A DNA stretch of 64,000 bases from Rhopalosiphum padi (GCF_020882245.1 NC_083598.1:51311858-51375857); one strand, 5' to 3'; shown: positions 23,935 through 39,093, counted from the first letter of the stretch. Program-made: numbers and translations. The notes: a model not told the origin generated them from the sequence alone.

Positions 23935-25757
23935 CCTTTGACTGTTCTTCACGCAGCCGACCGAACGAGAGCGGAAAAAAAAATATCGCAGCGTGAGTCC
24001 GCTACCTATACCTAACTGCAATAGCAGTAGTAGGTATACGTACCTCCTGTATATCTTATAATATGTATTATTACGTATAATAGACACGAGTACACGACAC
24101 CGTTTTGTCTTTTTCGGACGTTTCGCTGACAGGAAACGTGTAAAATATATTATATTTAATATAGGTACTATTTAGACAGCCCGTGGTGTGGTATACGTAT
24201 ATACACAATAAAATAATATCCCTCGATCGCCGCGCGCCGTCGCCGTTGCGTCAACAGTATAAACGCGCGCGGGATTTATCACGCGAGAAACAAAATACGC
24301 CTTTTAAACCTTTTCAGCGGATGTGAAAGAATAAAATCGTTTAATAAATCACGCGCGGATTATATTATTATATATTTTATTTTATTATGAAACGTACCTA
24401 CCTACATAAGGTTTTGTGATTCGTGTCCAGCGCTCAAACGCACTGCATATTATATAGAAAACGCAACAGCTTATGTTATATTATTATTATTTTTACTGGG
24501 TGTTGTAACGGTTTTTGGCTCCGAACCCCTCGTTAACATAATAGGAGGGGTTCCAACCGAGCGCCCCTGCGTGTATTCATATATTTGTACATGAATATAT
24601 TGTATTCTTGTCGCAGTGCGCACGATGATAGAAGTCGTATTTCGTCGACTGATCAAAAAGAATATAATATTTCTATTTAAAAAGATTATTTTTCTATGTA
24701 TTTTCGTGCTCTTTTTTTACTTATTTATTTATTTTAAACATCTCGCAGACAACTACAGAGTTCACATGTTCAAGTTATACAAATTAATCAAACTAAAGTG
24801 ACTCAATGTAATGTACGATATTTACTTCACTGGGAGTACTGCAGTTTTATAATCTATTTCAACAAGCAGCCATACAGAGGAATCTTTTGTAGATTTTCTC
24901 AATTCTGTCTATTAACTTAAACCGATCAAGATTATTATTGATCCTAAGTAATCGGAGCAATGCAAAGTTAAAAACTTTTAAACAACTATAATACTATCGG
25001 AGAATTTCCAACAATATAACATTTTAATAAAGCCCAAAATTCCATGAATGCTATCTGCTGTAATATAATGTATGATAATATAGAAATATTTAAAAAAATA
25101 TATGATGCATACGCACGGTATGAAAAAACGCTCACGTCGAATACAGAACATATCATAAAAGTGGACGTTTTCGCGAATATTTAATTTAAATTTAAACGTG
25201 AAAATGCGTAAACGATCATTTATAGAGTACCCATAAGTCGTATAATTTTTGAACGGGTTACACACACGTGATCGCGAGTATAACATACATAATATATGGA
25301 GAAATAATAGCTACCTGTATATAGACGATTACTGCTGCGCTGTATAATATGCATTTTATTTATCTATTTTACATTTTATGCCTTTGTTTGATGCATAGGT
25401 ATATGGATCGTAAACCTGTTTACGTCGTTTTTATTGTATGTATATATATTATTCGTATTGAATTCATAATGTATAATATAAACGACGAGTATAAAGATCG
25501 ATAGACTCTAAATATTATGTATAATATAGTTACCAATAATATATAGTGAACCGTAGTACTTATAGTTTTTCAGGAGGTCATTAATAGTTTATAAACGAGG
25601 TTGTGTGATCACATAGATCGTACACTTCGTATCCAAACAGTAATAAGATTGCTATTCCGTTCAAAACGGTCGTTTATGTATAAAGTGAGTGTGCCAACTG
25701 CCAATTTGGCACACAACAGAGTATTTTTGATTGTATCCAATTTTTTCTCACAGCTTT

Positions 25758-25793
25758 ACACACACACACATACACACACACACACACACACAC
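25758..25793. repeat. CA dinucleotide repeat
   Basis: About seventeen CA units with one TA interruption. Confidence 0.95.
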
Positions 25794-28139
25794 TATATAT
25801 TTATATTATAACTAATATAAATATACAATTTATATATCAATTCATATTGAAACGTGATGTAAACTATACATTTTTTTCTTGAATGACTGTATAAGTTTTA
25901 TAAGTTTTACAGCAGTACTACAAAACAATGTGTTATCGATTAAAATCATAAAAAATGAATTCATATAAATTAATATTTCTTGTTATTTAACAATATTTGC
26001 TTTTGATTTTTTCATGCATATATTTCAAGTGTATACCTATTATAGTTTTGGAGTTTTAGTACATATATAAATAGATATTTCAAATAAATTATATAGGGTA
26101 TAATAAGTGTATGTTTATTTATGCGTTTTTCAGTGCATGACCTTACGAGTCCTACAGTAATATGTACCTATATTATACACAAATGAACGATACACGTCAA
26201 TATGTTATATACGTAGATACCTATACCTACAATTTGAAAAGGACAAAAAAACGTGTCGGTGGTGATGGCTGTGGCTTGTGATCTATATATGTAGCAAACG
26301 ACCCAACAAACATATTTTTTTCTTTTTTTACCAACCCTTTTTAGTTTATATAGTTGTTGTACACTATTGCAGCAGGGTGAATATACGTCCGCCACCGGTT
26401 TAACAAGGAGGGTACATATAACATATAATAATACGATGAAACCGGCTGCCTACCTGCCACTACGGAATAAAAAAAATATTTTTTTTTTTTTTTAAAGGGG
26501 TGGGGTAGGTATCCATTGGTAGCGGTAGGTAGCGCGGACATCACACAGACGTTTTTCTTGGATGGACAAACACCGTGTACCTATAGTAAAAATAAATATG
26601 TATTGTTCACACTGCAGATTACGATCGAGTAAATGCTAACGTTTAGGCGGATCACGGCTGATGAGACAACCTTATAATAATAATAATTTTAATTATTATT
26701 ATATTGCTATCAGACCGTCAAAACCTATATATTATAAATAGTGTAGACGTTTATTATGGGAGTTTATACTAATAAATTGCGCTTAAAATGATTTTTTTCA
26801 ATATATATTAATATATAAATTACGCTAAATAATAATTGTTATAGTTGCATTTAAAATATGTAAAAAATAATATTTATTGTATTTAATACAACTAGTTACT
26901 TAACTTATACAAATTAAAAACATACAATAATGGACACTTGATTTTGTCTATGTATAGGTGTCACTTAAATTCATACTTGTCTACGTTGGCTATAAATTAT
27001 TATGATGTTTTGTATTTAAGTCCAAGATATATATTATATAAATATTATATTGACAATAAAAACTGTTCGAGTACCGCATCTACCAGGTAGGTCCACACTC
27101 ATACACAGCTATACCTATATAAATAATAATATAATACATAATTATGGTAGTGTAACTAGTAAATGATTTACAATGAGTTGTTTATATTATTACATATCTG
27201 TATGATGCCGTGGCATAGATTTTTTTTCGTTTTAAAATCCCAGAAGAACAAACTAAAACGATATGTTACGGGTATAAAAAAAACTCAATATGTCATTATA
27301 ATAGCGACCATGAACCGTCTGTTGCTGCTGCTGCAAGCCTGTTCTTAAACGTATTAAGTGTAAATCATGGTTCTATAGTTTTTTTTGAACTGTTAAATTA
27401 TATAAGTAATCCTTATATATACGTACGCCTGTATACTACATTCAATGACCGTTGCGTACACATTGCATGCAAAACACATTACGCATCATTATTGCATTTT
27501 ATACGGAGTGTGTAAAAGATAAAAAGTCTTTATTAGTGACCACGGGTACGTATAGTACATAAATAACTGTTATAAAAAATAAATATTACGAATAATTTTT
27601 AATTTGTACAAGAAACAAAAACCGTTAATTTCTAATGAATTATAATTTTCTTTATTATGTCAAATTTCGTTTAACTAACCATTTATAACCTACACATTGG
27701 CAAGTCAGATATTTTTTATAATTATTATGTAAAATAATATTTATACAAATCCAATAATAAGAACGATGTGATGATACTCAATTATTTTTTAATTATCTAT
27801 ACATTTTTGAAACACTTTAAATGTATTTCAATGTAATTTACTAATTTATGTTAATAATTATTAAATGCTAATTAAACCGGTTATTTGTATGCATAGGTAT
27901 GACACTACATGATACGCATATCTCGTATTTTGATCTTACGTAATTCATATTTTACACTGTGGTATTGTATTCGTATTATATTATTGCGATAGTTTGTAAA
28001 ATAATGAATACAAAATATCAAACAATTAGATATACGAATAAGGATTAAATAATGATTGTATTCTGACAATAATTAACTTTTAGTATAATATTATATTATT
28101 ATGACAATGAATGGCACGACTGTTGGCGTTATCCAGCTG

Positions 28140-28143
<4 letters not shown>

Positions 28144-28172
<29 letters not shown>
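28144..28172. repeat. Poly(A) tract
   Basis: An uninterrupted run of about 29 A. It could be the tail of an old retroposed sequence, but I saw no recognisable retroelement body or target-site duplication. Confidence 0.95.
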
Positions 28173-29302
28173 CGATATACTATTTTGTCTCTGTGTGTGT
28201 TTGACTGGCGATTGCATGTGATATACAATATAAATATTATATTAAATAGCCGATCTTATTAAAATTAATGATTTTAAAATTGATACGTTCTATAATGTTC
28301 TAATAATAATAATAATATGCAATAATATATATATATATATATGTATACCACGCGGATAGAATAAGCTTAATTTTTTTATCGGTAGAAAAATGTTTGCATC
28401 AATACCGGTCTCTATTTAAATAATGATTTTATTATTATTATTTTTTTTAAAGGTGTATTGAATAGAGGTAGAGGTACCTACAGAGCAGCTGCAACTCACT
28501 GAACGTCGAGAAAAAAACAGCCGGCTGCAACTATAAACACCCTGCACACGCGCGCTCTGTGTACGCACTTCATCGTGATAATATTATATATACCTATGTT
28601 ATTGCTGCAACAAGTTCTCAAAGCCCTATTGGAATATTAATACATATTATATTCGTTAACATATATTATGCGTCGTACCTATATGTATAATATATAAGCG
28701 TAAGTATAAATATATCGCGATGCAAGGACCGCGAGATTTTCTGAGTTATATACATGCATATAATAATACGTACTGCAGTGATGCGAAGATGGAAGAGCAT
28801 ATTTTTTTAGCACTTACCTTAAATGGTGATATATTTTTAGTTCACGCGTAACTCACGTTGCCTAAAAAAAAGTGCCTACCGTCTGGTATTTCGTTTCGGG
28901 AAATAAATTTTTAGCAACACACATGTGTGGTTCATTATATAAGGGACCGCATGCAAATCCTTTTTTTACACACTACTAAATATAGAATTGTAAAAAAACA
29001 GTTCCATTTGACGACTGACGAAAAAACTAGTCGACGCGCAGCTGTCTAGCAACTGGAGTCTCGTTTTGGGCACTTTTTACTGGAAAAGGTGTTGAAAATA
29101 TTATACACATCATGTACGCGTGTATAAGGGTATACTCTGTGACGGTGCACCACGGTGGCAGAAAGGCTTTTCTGAAGGAAAGGGTTGAATATACCTAGCT
29201 ATTGACTTTTTTTTATGTACAGAATATACACATATCTATACATATGTACATTGTACGTGTATTATATATATTTCAGTCCGCGGCGCTACAGACGAGAAGC
29301 AA

Positions 29303-29342
29303 CAGCTGCCCAGCAACAGTTGGTATGGGAAAAGGACAGCTG
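29303..29342. promoter_or_regulatory. E-box and Su(H)-like site cluster, candidate enhancer
   Basis: Within 40 bases: CAGCTG (29303-29308; GCAGCTGT on the minus strand, matching the proneural GCAGSTGK form), CAGTTG (29317-29322), TATGGGAA (29324-29331, fits the relaxed Su(H) pattern YRTGDGAD) and CAGCTG (29337-29342). Further CAGCTG words lie near 28485 and 29039. Binding by proneural bHLH or Su(H) factors is inference. Confidence 0.35.
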
Positions 29343-31079
29343 TCTTTCTCAACCGAACCAAAACACACACCTATTGTGTGAAGACTATTGATTTCAAAAA
29401 GATTTAATAATTATTATTGGTATCTAGGTTTTACACAGGTTTATAATGCACCTATACACTAATAACGTTATACGTTACTACAGTCATAGACGAACAACTG
29501 TGAAAGTGTAACTATTATCGTTAAATCACAATAGTGACATATTATTATATTATACAATATATTATACCTACATAAACAAAGTATTCTAGTATTCGACGTG
29601 TTAGATCTACAGAGACTGGCTAATATAGCTAGGACAATTAATTATAGAAAAATTAACAGAGGGCATTAAGATCAAACTAATAAGCTAAGGTCGAATTCTA
29701 GTCAATAGATTATTATAACTATTAGTATTTGTATGCTAGACGGGTGATGATGATAATTTTTTTTTTTACAAATAATCGTTGAAAATATACTGTAAAGGAC
29801 GAAGTTGTCAAGGTGTATCAATCTATGTTCTAAAATATACATAGCATATAAATTGCGATAATAATGCACCGACATAAATCAGGAATAAATGACAAATGTA
29901 ACAGGTAATAAATGCATCTTTATAAAAATGAATCTACTGTATATCATATGTCCTTGAACATTTATTTATATTTTTATGCAACTTCACCTTCAACATCATG
30001 TATTTATGCGTATACTAAGAGGATAAAATGCAAAGACTATTGGAATCTATTTAAATCAATGAAGGGAAACTTACAATGTACCTACCTACATAAAATAATT
30101 ATATTTTTTTAATTAACGACGCTTAAGATATTATTCTATGGTATTTTTTAATATTCATCATGATGATATATTATATTATGACATTATGACACATTGTATA
30201 AGTACTATAATATTGTACATAACTGTAACAGGAACAACAGTAGCTATTAATGATTATACATTTAAACTATTTCATTTTCTATCATGTTCTGCAACACACA
30301 GTGTAAAGGTTAAGACTATTTTTAATTTTTATATATTTATAATAGTTAAGCTTTATAATAATTGATGATTGCATGTATGAATAAAATACTATAATATGCC
30401 AGATATTACATATTCATATAATAATATTATGACGATTAAAACTATGTAAAATTTGTGAATTACTATAATATGTACTGTACTTCTGTGTATGTATACTGTC
30501 TTACAACTTCACAAACCATTAAAATATAGATATGCACTTAAATGTGTATTAAAAACCATGAATAACACGAATAGCTTTTGCAACATCTACTTATTTATTA
30601 ATTGTTTGAATATTAATACTTATTACTGATTAGAGAATCAAAAACTGATAAATTCAATTTATAACAACAAAATACTTTTCTACAGCTTCTATACATAAAA
30701 TCGTGATTGATTTCCATCGTTTATAATTTATAAATAAACATGACCATATGTAAATTATATTTTACTCTGTATTTTACTATATGAAAGATATAGCATGTAT
30801 GTTTAATATAATTGAAACAATTCTTTATTTGTTTAACAATTATTATACAATCAAAATTATAGTATTATCATCCAAAAATGTTACGTTCAAGTTATGCTGC
30901 TGTATACCGACAAGAATTATGGATAAGTATACATGTTTGCCGTAAGGGTTTGAATAAAATGCACCATAAATCCCTGAAGTACGTTTAAAATCTCAAATTA
31001 TGCACAAAACAAAAAAAAGCATCGAAAGGTAAAAAAAAATAATAAAAACGTATCAGATATTATATTTTAACATAATAAT

Positions 31080-31100
31080 TTACTTTACTTTACTTTACTT
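31080..31100. repeat. TTTAC pentanucleotide tandem
   Basis: Four units of TTTAC/ACTTT. Confidence 0.85.
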
Positions 31101-32099
31101 AACTGCAAATTCATAGCCTCAGTGGTTTATATGAAGAATAACTTTATAACATAATAAATTGGACGTCGACGAGTATTCCTAAAAAGTGTGAGACGTGTCC
31201 GACATGTTCGACGCGTGTCTTATGGCAGTCATAGGTATAAGTGATGATGTCGACTAAAAACATGAACTATTCCACTACCCGTTGTACATATATAGGTTTA
31301 TGATAGTATTATTTTATCGAGCAGTTATAATAAAGACACTGTATACTGGATCAGCAGCGCGTTTGATGTTAAACAATTTACTTACGATAAAACGATTTAT
31401 ACGTATCTATATAATATATATATAATTATTACAGTATCTATATTATATTATTATTATATGAGGTCAGTGTATAAAGTATTGCACACGGAATTCTTTTTTT
31501 CTGGTCATCGAACTACATGAGCATTATTTACACGAACGTTCAGGCCGCAGTGGATATATAACCGACTGAAACCACCGACGGTCATGTCATATATTGTTGT
31601 TGCAGTATAGGTATATTACGCGGTACCTATAATACGAACATTACTCGGAAATACGCGTTTCATTGTAGTACCAGCTATACCTACATAATAATAATAATAT
31701 ATACAGGATTATTACTTCGTGTACGAATAAACGCATCGCCGGTATACACCTCATCATGATGTTCGTCGTAATGAAGACGTAGGTAATATAATATAATATA
31801 TCATATATATTTTTTAAACATCACGTATATTTTATATGATATTAATATTATGTTTTTTTTTTAAAAAACATCAAAAGACTATCAGCGTTTCACGGTGAAT
31901 AGAGAAGTATACGTATTATTTTATTATTATTACGAATGTACCGTGTTCGACTCACTGCACATCACATATATTAATCTGTGTTTGAATTGGTATATAATAA
32001 TAATATTATTCGTTGATAATGTGGAAAAAACGATTTTTAATTGTGTTTCGCGTTGCCGGCGGTCTGTGTACAACATAAATAATAATTATCTATACAGGT

Positions 32100-32640
32100 A
32101 CAGGGTGATTCTCTAAACATGAGCGTCCCCCATTTTTTATTTAATAATGAATTTATTGAAATTCTGACTTTTGGAATTTTTAAATATAGTATATACAATA
32201 CATTTAAAGAACATAATATAATATTCAATTTTTTGAGATTTTTGTCTCGTGGCGTTATAAAATTATATTGTTTTTTAAATATGAAAACCCCCCCTCGCTT
32301 TTTACAGTTAGCTATTTAGTGGATAATTTTTTTTTAAAATGTTGATGTAACTAGTTCAAAATTCAAATGAGTAGATTTCCAGTTATCATTAATAATCTAA
32401 TTGAAATAATAGAATCCGTCTGTCTGATGCGCTCAAACTAAGAAACAGACAATTCTAATGTCACAAATGATTCAATAAAAAATAATCAGAAATATACGTT
32501 TGTTACACTTAAAAATATTTTTACTCTAAATTGTTGGGCAAAAAAACTGATTTTGTTAAAAAAAGTAGAGTTTTTCAGTTATTATGGCAGGCCTTAGAAT
32601 TATTCTTAAAAAAATACACACACACAAATGCCAGAAATCC
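32100..32640. mobile_element. TIR/MITE-like element, copy 2 (right end lost)
   Basis: It starts ACAGGGTGATTCTCTAAACA, followed by GAGCGTCCCCC and the family block AATGAATTTATTGAAATTCTG and GGAATTTTTAAATATA. A further family block, TTCAAAATTCAAATGAGTAG, lies near 32357. No clear right terminal repeat; the end is approximate. Confidence 0.6.
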
Positions 32641-35030
32641 CCAAAGCCTAATAATATGTAATATTTCCTTCGCTTGCACGTGTTATAAGTAGGTACAATA
32701 CGACGCTTATTCGAAATGGGCGTTCAACATACAGCATTAAACACGTATATGCGATGTCACAATTTATAGTGCGCATGGATTTATCGAAGCCATATACGTG
32801 TACCCGTTTACATTATATTGTAATAATATTTTAAACGCATCAGATATCGTAGTTTCGTGTGTATATTACAGCCGTAGATTACTCCCGTGTTCGTATTTTA
32901 TTATTATATAGATGTCGACCGGATTCAAACGGACGTATTATATTACAACACGAATACACGATGAGTAGGTAGGTAAGTAGGTACATGACAAAACTACTCT
33001 CTGCAGCAGTGACGACCCTCTTTAAAACAGAAATCAGTATTAATTATACGGATCGATTTTCTCGGTCCCCAAAAACTGTAGGATGTATATAATATAAATA
33101 ATAAAACACACACATCGTCAACATGCGCCTTCTAATATTATAATGGCATATCATCTACATTATTATAATATTAAACAGAATAACGAAACGTTAGCTAAAA
33201 ACATACATCGTTTACCCTACAAAACATTATGTGTATGTTGTGTATCGAATAAGTATTATAACAAAATGTGATTCCGTCTCTGGCGAATCTCACCGCCGTA
33301 GTCGTAAAAACTGCCAAGTCGTTTGCAATGCAAACATATTTACAGTTGTTCCCACAAGAAGTCTATTCGTGCAGGATTGTATTTGCTGCTATTCGATACA
33401 ATTAGGTGATTGGTCGCATTTTTCGTATTATAATATTATACTATAGCTGCGAATTTATTGATGAATGTAATAAAAAATCGCAAATTATGCAATATGCACT
33501 AAAAATCTCAAAACGTGCATAAATACGTGACATGAAATAACAGACGAAAATAATTTTTTGAATCTTTATATATTGAAAAGTACTTATATATGTATGTAGC
33601 GTATAAAAATAATGTTGGCAACTAGGTAACTGCTCTGCTGTTCTGTAGGTTAATTTGAAAGTATCTCGTCAATATAGACCATTGTAATGGACGTGTTAAA
33701 TTTTAATTCGGTGATATTACTAATTATGTATCGTTGTTAGAAAAACGGTTTTGTGGATGGTTTACATTTTTCTATTAACCGATCATGCTTTTCAACCAAT
33801 TATTTTAATAATTATAGGTTTATGATTTATATGCAAAATATTGTTAACTAAGCATTTTTATTTTTTTGCTAAATATTTTATCAATTACTGAGAAATTACT
33901 TCTTTTGGTACATCACAGCATAAACTAGGTTAAATTTGCTACCAGAAACTTTTCTCGGACTTGATAATCGATTTTCAACTAGAAAAAGTTTCCTGATACT
34001 CAAAAAAAAAAATAAAGATACACGCATAATATTATTATAAATTCAATATCACTCCCTTCATGATCTACAAATTCGTAATTTAAAATATATATATTTTTAT
34101 AAACTTTTATTGAAATTTAGAAACTGTAATTATAGTTACAATAAGTATATGAAAGTGGAAAAACAATTTGTATACAAGGCATGAAAGCTCGAAAAAAGTA
34201 GCCGCTAGGGTGAAACTCAAACCAATTTGAACATATAAAATATTTTAAATTCGAAATACTACCTATAAATTAATCATGATGAATACATAAAGAACATATA
34301 AAATATTTAAATATTAATAAGACGATAATTAAACAAAAATTTATAAAATAAAATAAAAAATGACTTAAAAGACCTAAAACATAAAAAAAAAAAAAACAAT
34401 AAAAGTTACAAAATAGAATTTATTGTAGTATTTAATTTGAATCTTGTTATATAAGGAAGTTATGTTTTTAGCAAGCTAAAAATAATGCATTCGTCCATAA
34501 AAATGTATAGATTTACGTTGTATTTAGTACTTATAATATTATTAAACATACGATATATGTCTGTTCGCAAAATATATTATATTTTATACATGTTATACAC
34601 GCGGCCGTTTCGCGTACATCCTGCATTCATTTTATCATCATCTCCACCGCGAATGCATCACGTATAAGTATAATATTTATGTACTGATCTCACATGACAG
34701 TTGTTCTGCGGGACGTTAAAAAAATCGTGTTGTTTTTCCGAATCGTATATGATATTCGGTACCTACGCGGTCTCGGTGTATATAATATATAGGTACATAT
34801 GCAGTATATTATATTATATACTAGACCGGTATATATAGGTATATGAATATTTTTTTTCTCCGTCTCCTTTCACCGCGCCACGGGGACAGATGGTGTGGCC
34901 CATCAGGTAAAGCTGGAAATCAGGGTGTTCGGGAAGACGACCAACTGTTGGAGCGGAGCAGAAAATCTGGCGGCAGATGCGGATTGATCGCGCGAGCAGC
35001 ACACACGCGCGAACGCATAGAAGACATCAG

Positions 35031-35066
35031 CGACGACGACGACGACGACGACGACGTCGACGACGA
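35031..35066. repeat. GAC triplet repeat
   Basis: About ten GAC-type units with a TCG interruption in a GC-rich island; gives poly-Asp on one strand and poly-Val or poly-Ser on the other, with no sign of a real gene. Confidence 0.92.
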
Positions 35067-35170
35067 TCGACGGTTCTTCAGAACATATATTATTATTATA
35101 CTCAAACACATACACACTTACACACATGACTATACAGTACTCTCTGCATCGCGGGCACACACACACGCGG

Positions 35171-35231
35171 CAGCTGGCACGTGCCGGGCAGATGGTCTGA
35201 CAGCAGACACGTGTTGCATGTACACCACCTG
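35171..35231. promoter_or_regulatory. Dense E-box cluster, candidate enhancer
   Basis: Five CANNTG words in 61 bases: CAGCTG (35171-35176, in GCAGCTGG context), CACGTG (35178-35183), CAGATG (35189-35194), CACGTG (35208-35213) and CACCTG (35226-35231). The island lies about 16.7 kb upstream of the Delta start codon. Delta and its partners are known targets of bHLH factors in insects; function here is inference. Confidence 0.35.
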
Positions 35232-38200
35232 GCCCCGCACCCCAACAGGTTCGCAGTTTAGGTATATACCTATAATACGCGCGCACACACTTATCCTGAG
35301 CACACACACGCACACATATTATTCTATTATATAGGTATAGATTATATATTCTGTTGAATTTTCTTAATATCGGCGAGTATATGTGCCGTAGGTATATAAT
35401 ATATAATAATAATAATATGTGAAAAGGACCGCGCGGACCCCCTCGGGCGGTTGCCCCCCTCTCGTCGTCGACGAATCCGCAATCCTCCTGCGGGACACGC
35501 GCGCGTATAATATTATAGCTGGTTTTTACCTGGTGGCCTACTGCAGGCGAGAGATTGCAAGCTGTATGTGTACCAGCAGCTATATAGCTATTATTATTAT
35601 GATGATATGTACGTATACCCGTATACCCGGTACCCGCGATCCACAGCACATAATAAATATATTATAATATTTTTGAATATTATCGCGGATCACGCGCATC
35701 CGGCAACATGTTATTATAATAAAATATTATGTAGGCCCTCGGTGTATTTATTTTTGCTCCAGTGAAAATCTCCGGTGCTGCTGCATAGGACGGCTGAAAA
35801 TATGATGCGTTTTTGTCCTCGCGTTCAATCGCGTTCAATCGATTTCAAAGAATTATGCATAGGTAATGTTATTATATTAAACGCTATACGCGTATCGTTA
35901 TAATCTGCACATATTGCACGCTGCAACACTATAATACGACTGCACTTTGCAGATTGCAGTGGGGTCGTCGGGCGCATGGCCAACGGCGGTTTTTATGTTT
36001 TCAAACGCCCACACATTTTCCGAAAAGAAACCATCGCGGCATCGCGGTGTTTTGAAATCATAAATTATGTAAATTTAATATAATATTATGCTACTTATAT
36101 ACGATCCCGAATACATATTAGCGTACATAGGTTAGGTTCCTTAAACAGAAGGCGTGTTAAATCATACTGTAATTGGTTTTTTTCCTTCTCGTACAGTATA
36201 TTTAATATTCTAATGTTTATTATAATGACGTAGATACCTCTCTTTCTATACGAGAAACCGAATTTTTCGCGTAATTATCTTTTAAACATTCGTTTATGAA
36301 TCTTTATTGAGGGGAGATCCTTTTATGAATAAAGTAGTTATTTTATGATCATTAGGAGTATATATAGGTACCTATTTCTATTCTTCATGAACTCGTGCGG
36401 CGCACGCACAACGCATCACATAAACGCCGACACCTATAATAGCTGATGTTTAGGCGTTAATGTTTAAAAAACGTAATTTAGGTATTATATATACAGGTTG
36501 GTTTATAACTCGTTGGTAAATCACTATACTGCAATTTGTACGCAACCGGTTATGATATTTTATACGCTTTTACGTCAACAGAAAAACGTAAACGATTCTA
36601 CTGCTTGGAAAAAAAATATTAAAATTTTAAATTGTTTACTATACGAAACTAATAGTTAGGAAGTATACCTATCTCATTACTTTGGATCAGATTAACTCTG
36701 CAACAGCCAATATTTTTTAAGTCAGCAAAAATACAATTTAGAATGTATTATGGACTATGGTAATACAATAATTATGAATAATGTCATATTATACTTATAC
36801 TACGTCGGTAAATCGCTACAATTTCTACTCAACGCGTGATTGGATTTTAGACGTCTTAACATCAATGGAGAATATAATACTTCTTAGCTGAGAAGTAAGC
36901 AGTATAATTGATTCTATAATAGATAATAAAATATTAACTTTAAATAAGTTATCTTGCCAAATCCCCACTCGTTCTATTAAATCGGCTAACTAGGGCTCAG
37001 GACCTTTATTTTACCGTTTTTACTTAGATTTCGAGCCTCGAGTTTGAAAAAAATAAATAGAAAAATTTGTTAAACAAATTATATGATTTATAGTATTTAA
37101 CATTTTGCATTTTAGAGAAATAATGAATGAATTTTTTAGATATAAAGCATTGTGATAAACTTTATATGTGATAACTTTCGCGATTAAGAGCATTTTATAA
37201 TGGGATAATATAATTATGCACGGCGTAGGATAAAATCAAAAGGTTTTAGTTATACACTTAACGCCACTTAACCTTAACAGGTTATACAGGTCATAGATAT
37301 AATTCAAGAGCTTAGCCATAGCCTTAATTTTCTGTTTGTATGTTTAAATGCAGTATCGTCCATACTGGCTGTGATGACTTTTTTAGTTAATTCAAAGATT
37401 AGACTATTTTTTTGCTTCCGGAGACGGATTATTATTTTGAAATTTCAATATTTTTAAATCAACAAAAATACAGTAGGTATACCTATAATGATATTTGATA
37501 TACAATTAACTAACAATACCTAACCTACTTCGTTAATAATCACTATAATTCGTACAAATTGTGCTAAACTGGTTTATGATGATATATTTGGCGTTTATAA
37601 AACAAAAAAAAAATAAATGACAAAATACTAGTTGTTGGAAAAATGAATCAGTTTTAAATTTATACATTTTTATTAAGATAGTAATAGGCAGGATGAGGTA
37701 CTTACTTCAATCAGTTTAACCCTACAATATTCCGTTCTCTCATCCTCGAGTACGCGAGTACACATCTGTGTAATGGGATCCTTATGCGTGGCAGTAGATT
37801 CATGTCATTTAGAATGATTTCAAATAAGCTTTCTGTCGTCTTCAACTTATAAATACACCGGTGATACGTGTAGATAATTCTCTACATGACTACTGTGTAG
37901 TTCTGAAGACTTAAAGCTCTTACAAAACTTCACTTTCTAGTTGACAGGCGTGTAGTGTGTTATATAGGTTAACTTAATATTTCTTTATAAGTTTATTGGT
38001 GTATCCATTATTGATGCGCCCCTTAGTTCTCACAAGTGAACTTATAGTTCTTTAAAGTCTCTCACCGTTCACAACAAGATGCCAAATTTCTATTGTTTTT
38101 ACCACAACACTAAATATGGAAAGAGCTAATTGATTGACGATTGATCGTATGTAATGTGTCTGGGTAAGTTCACCTTTCTTGAAAAATGTTAATTTTAAAT

Positions 38201-39072
38201 GTTATATTTGAATTTTGTCATTTATATAAGACGAATTTTGGAAATCTAATTGTTACTTTATTTTTCTTCAAATTTCAATGTTGATTATTTACTTACAATA
38301 ATTAATATTATATATTTATTGGAAAATCACCCTTTAATATCGAAATAAATATCCAATATATTGTATAGTACAAAAGTGACGAACAACGTTAAACAATACC
38401 AACCGCATATTATGCAGTAATACCTACTTACCTCGTGTTAATAATATTATTACCTACATTTGTTGTTTTATATACCTATATAATTTACGTTCAACTGTGC
38501 TGCAGCTACTGCACCTAATGTGTGTGACAGTTGTTATATAGATACGCTTTGTGCAGTTTTTATTGCCTGTCCCCGTTGATAATTAATAATAATATATTAC
38601 TTTCTCTGATTTATATATTATATGTTTCAATAATCGACAATATTGAATTATCACTTTGTCGCTCACATCACATTGGGTATTTATGTGCAAACATTATCGA
38701 GTAAATACATCTCGTAAAATATTATATATTGCGTTCGGTATAGCCGTATAGGTATATAATATGATAGTATTAATATGACTCGCGGTGCGGTGCACGACAG
38801 TCGCGCGTTTTCTCTTCGAGCCAATATTATATTATTATTCTCGTTTGCCCGTGTGTATTAGTGTAACGTAGTCGTCTTGTGCATCAAAATCGATTTATAG
38901 TTATTACGTGTTTTAATGTTTAGGCCAATATAAATGTGCGCGTGTACTGCAGATAGGAATAATATTAATATCTATAGATATGTAATATGTATAATGCATA
39001 ATATATACAATGTAAGTGCATATATATATATATGTATGTATATTCAAAGAGAGAAGGAAATAATAAAGTGCA

Positions 39073-39093
39073 CGTCGTCGTCGTCGTCGTCGT
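39073..39093. repeat. CGT triplet repeat
   Basis: About seven CGT units in otherwise AT-rich DNA. Confidence 0.92.

Larger units (their letters stand above)
23935..32099. other. Intergenic DNA without recognised genes
   Basis: AT-rich with scattered GC-richer patches at about 24.2-24.6, 28.5-28.6 and 29.0-29.35 kb. Holds a CA repeat (25758-25793), a poly(A) run (28144-28172), a short TTTAC tandem (31080-31100) and the E-box group described separately. Open frames are short and low in complexity. Confidence 0.5.

Noticed and set aside
34843..35649. Long open frames on both strands of the GC-rich island
   Set aside because: Poly-Asp or poly-Val from a GAC repeat and mutually antisense frames; treated as regulatory or unknown rather than coding.
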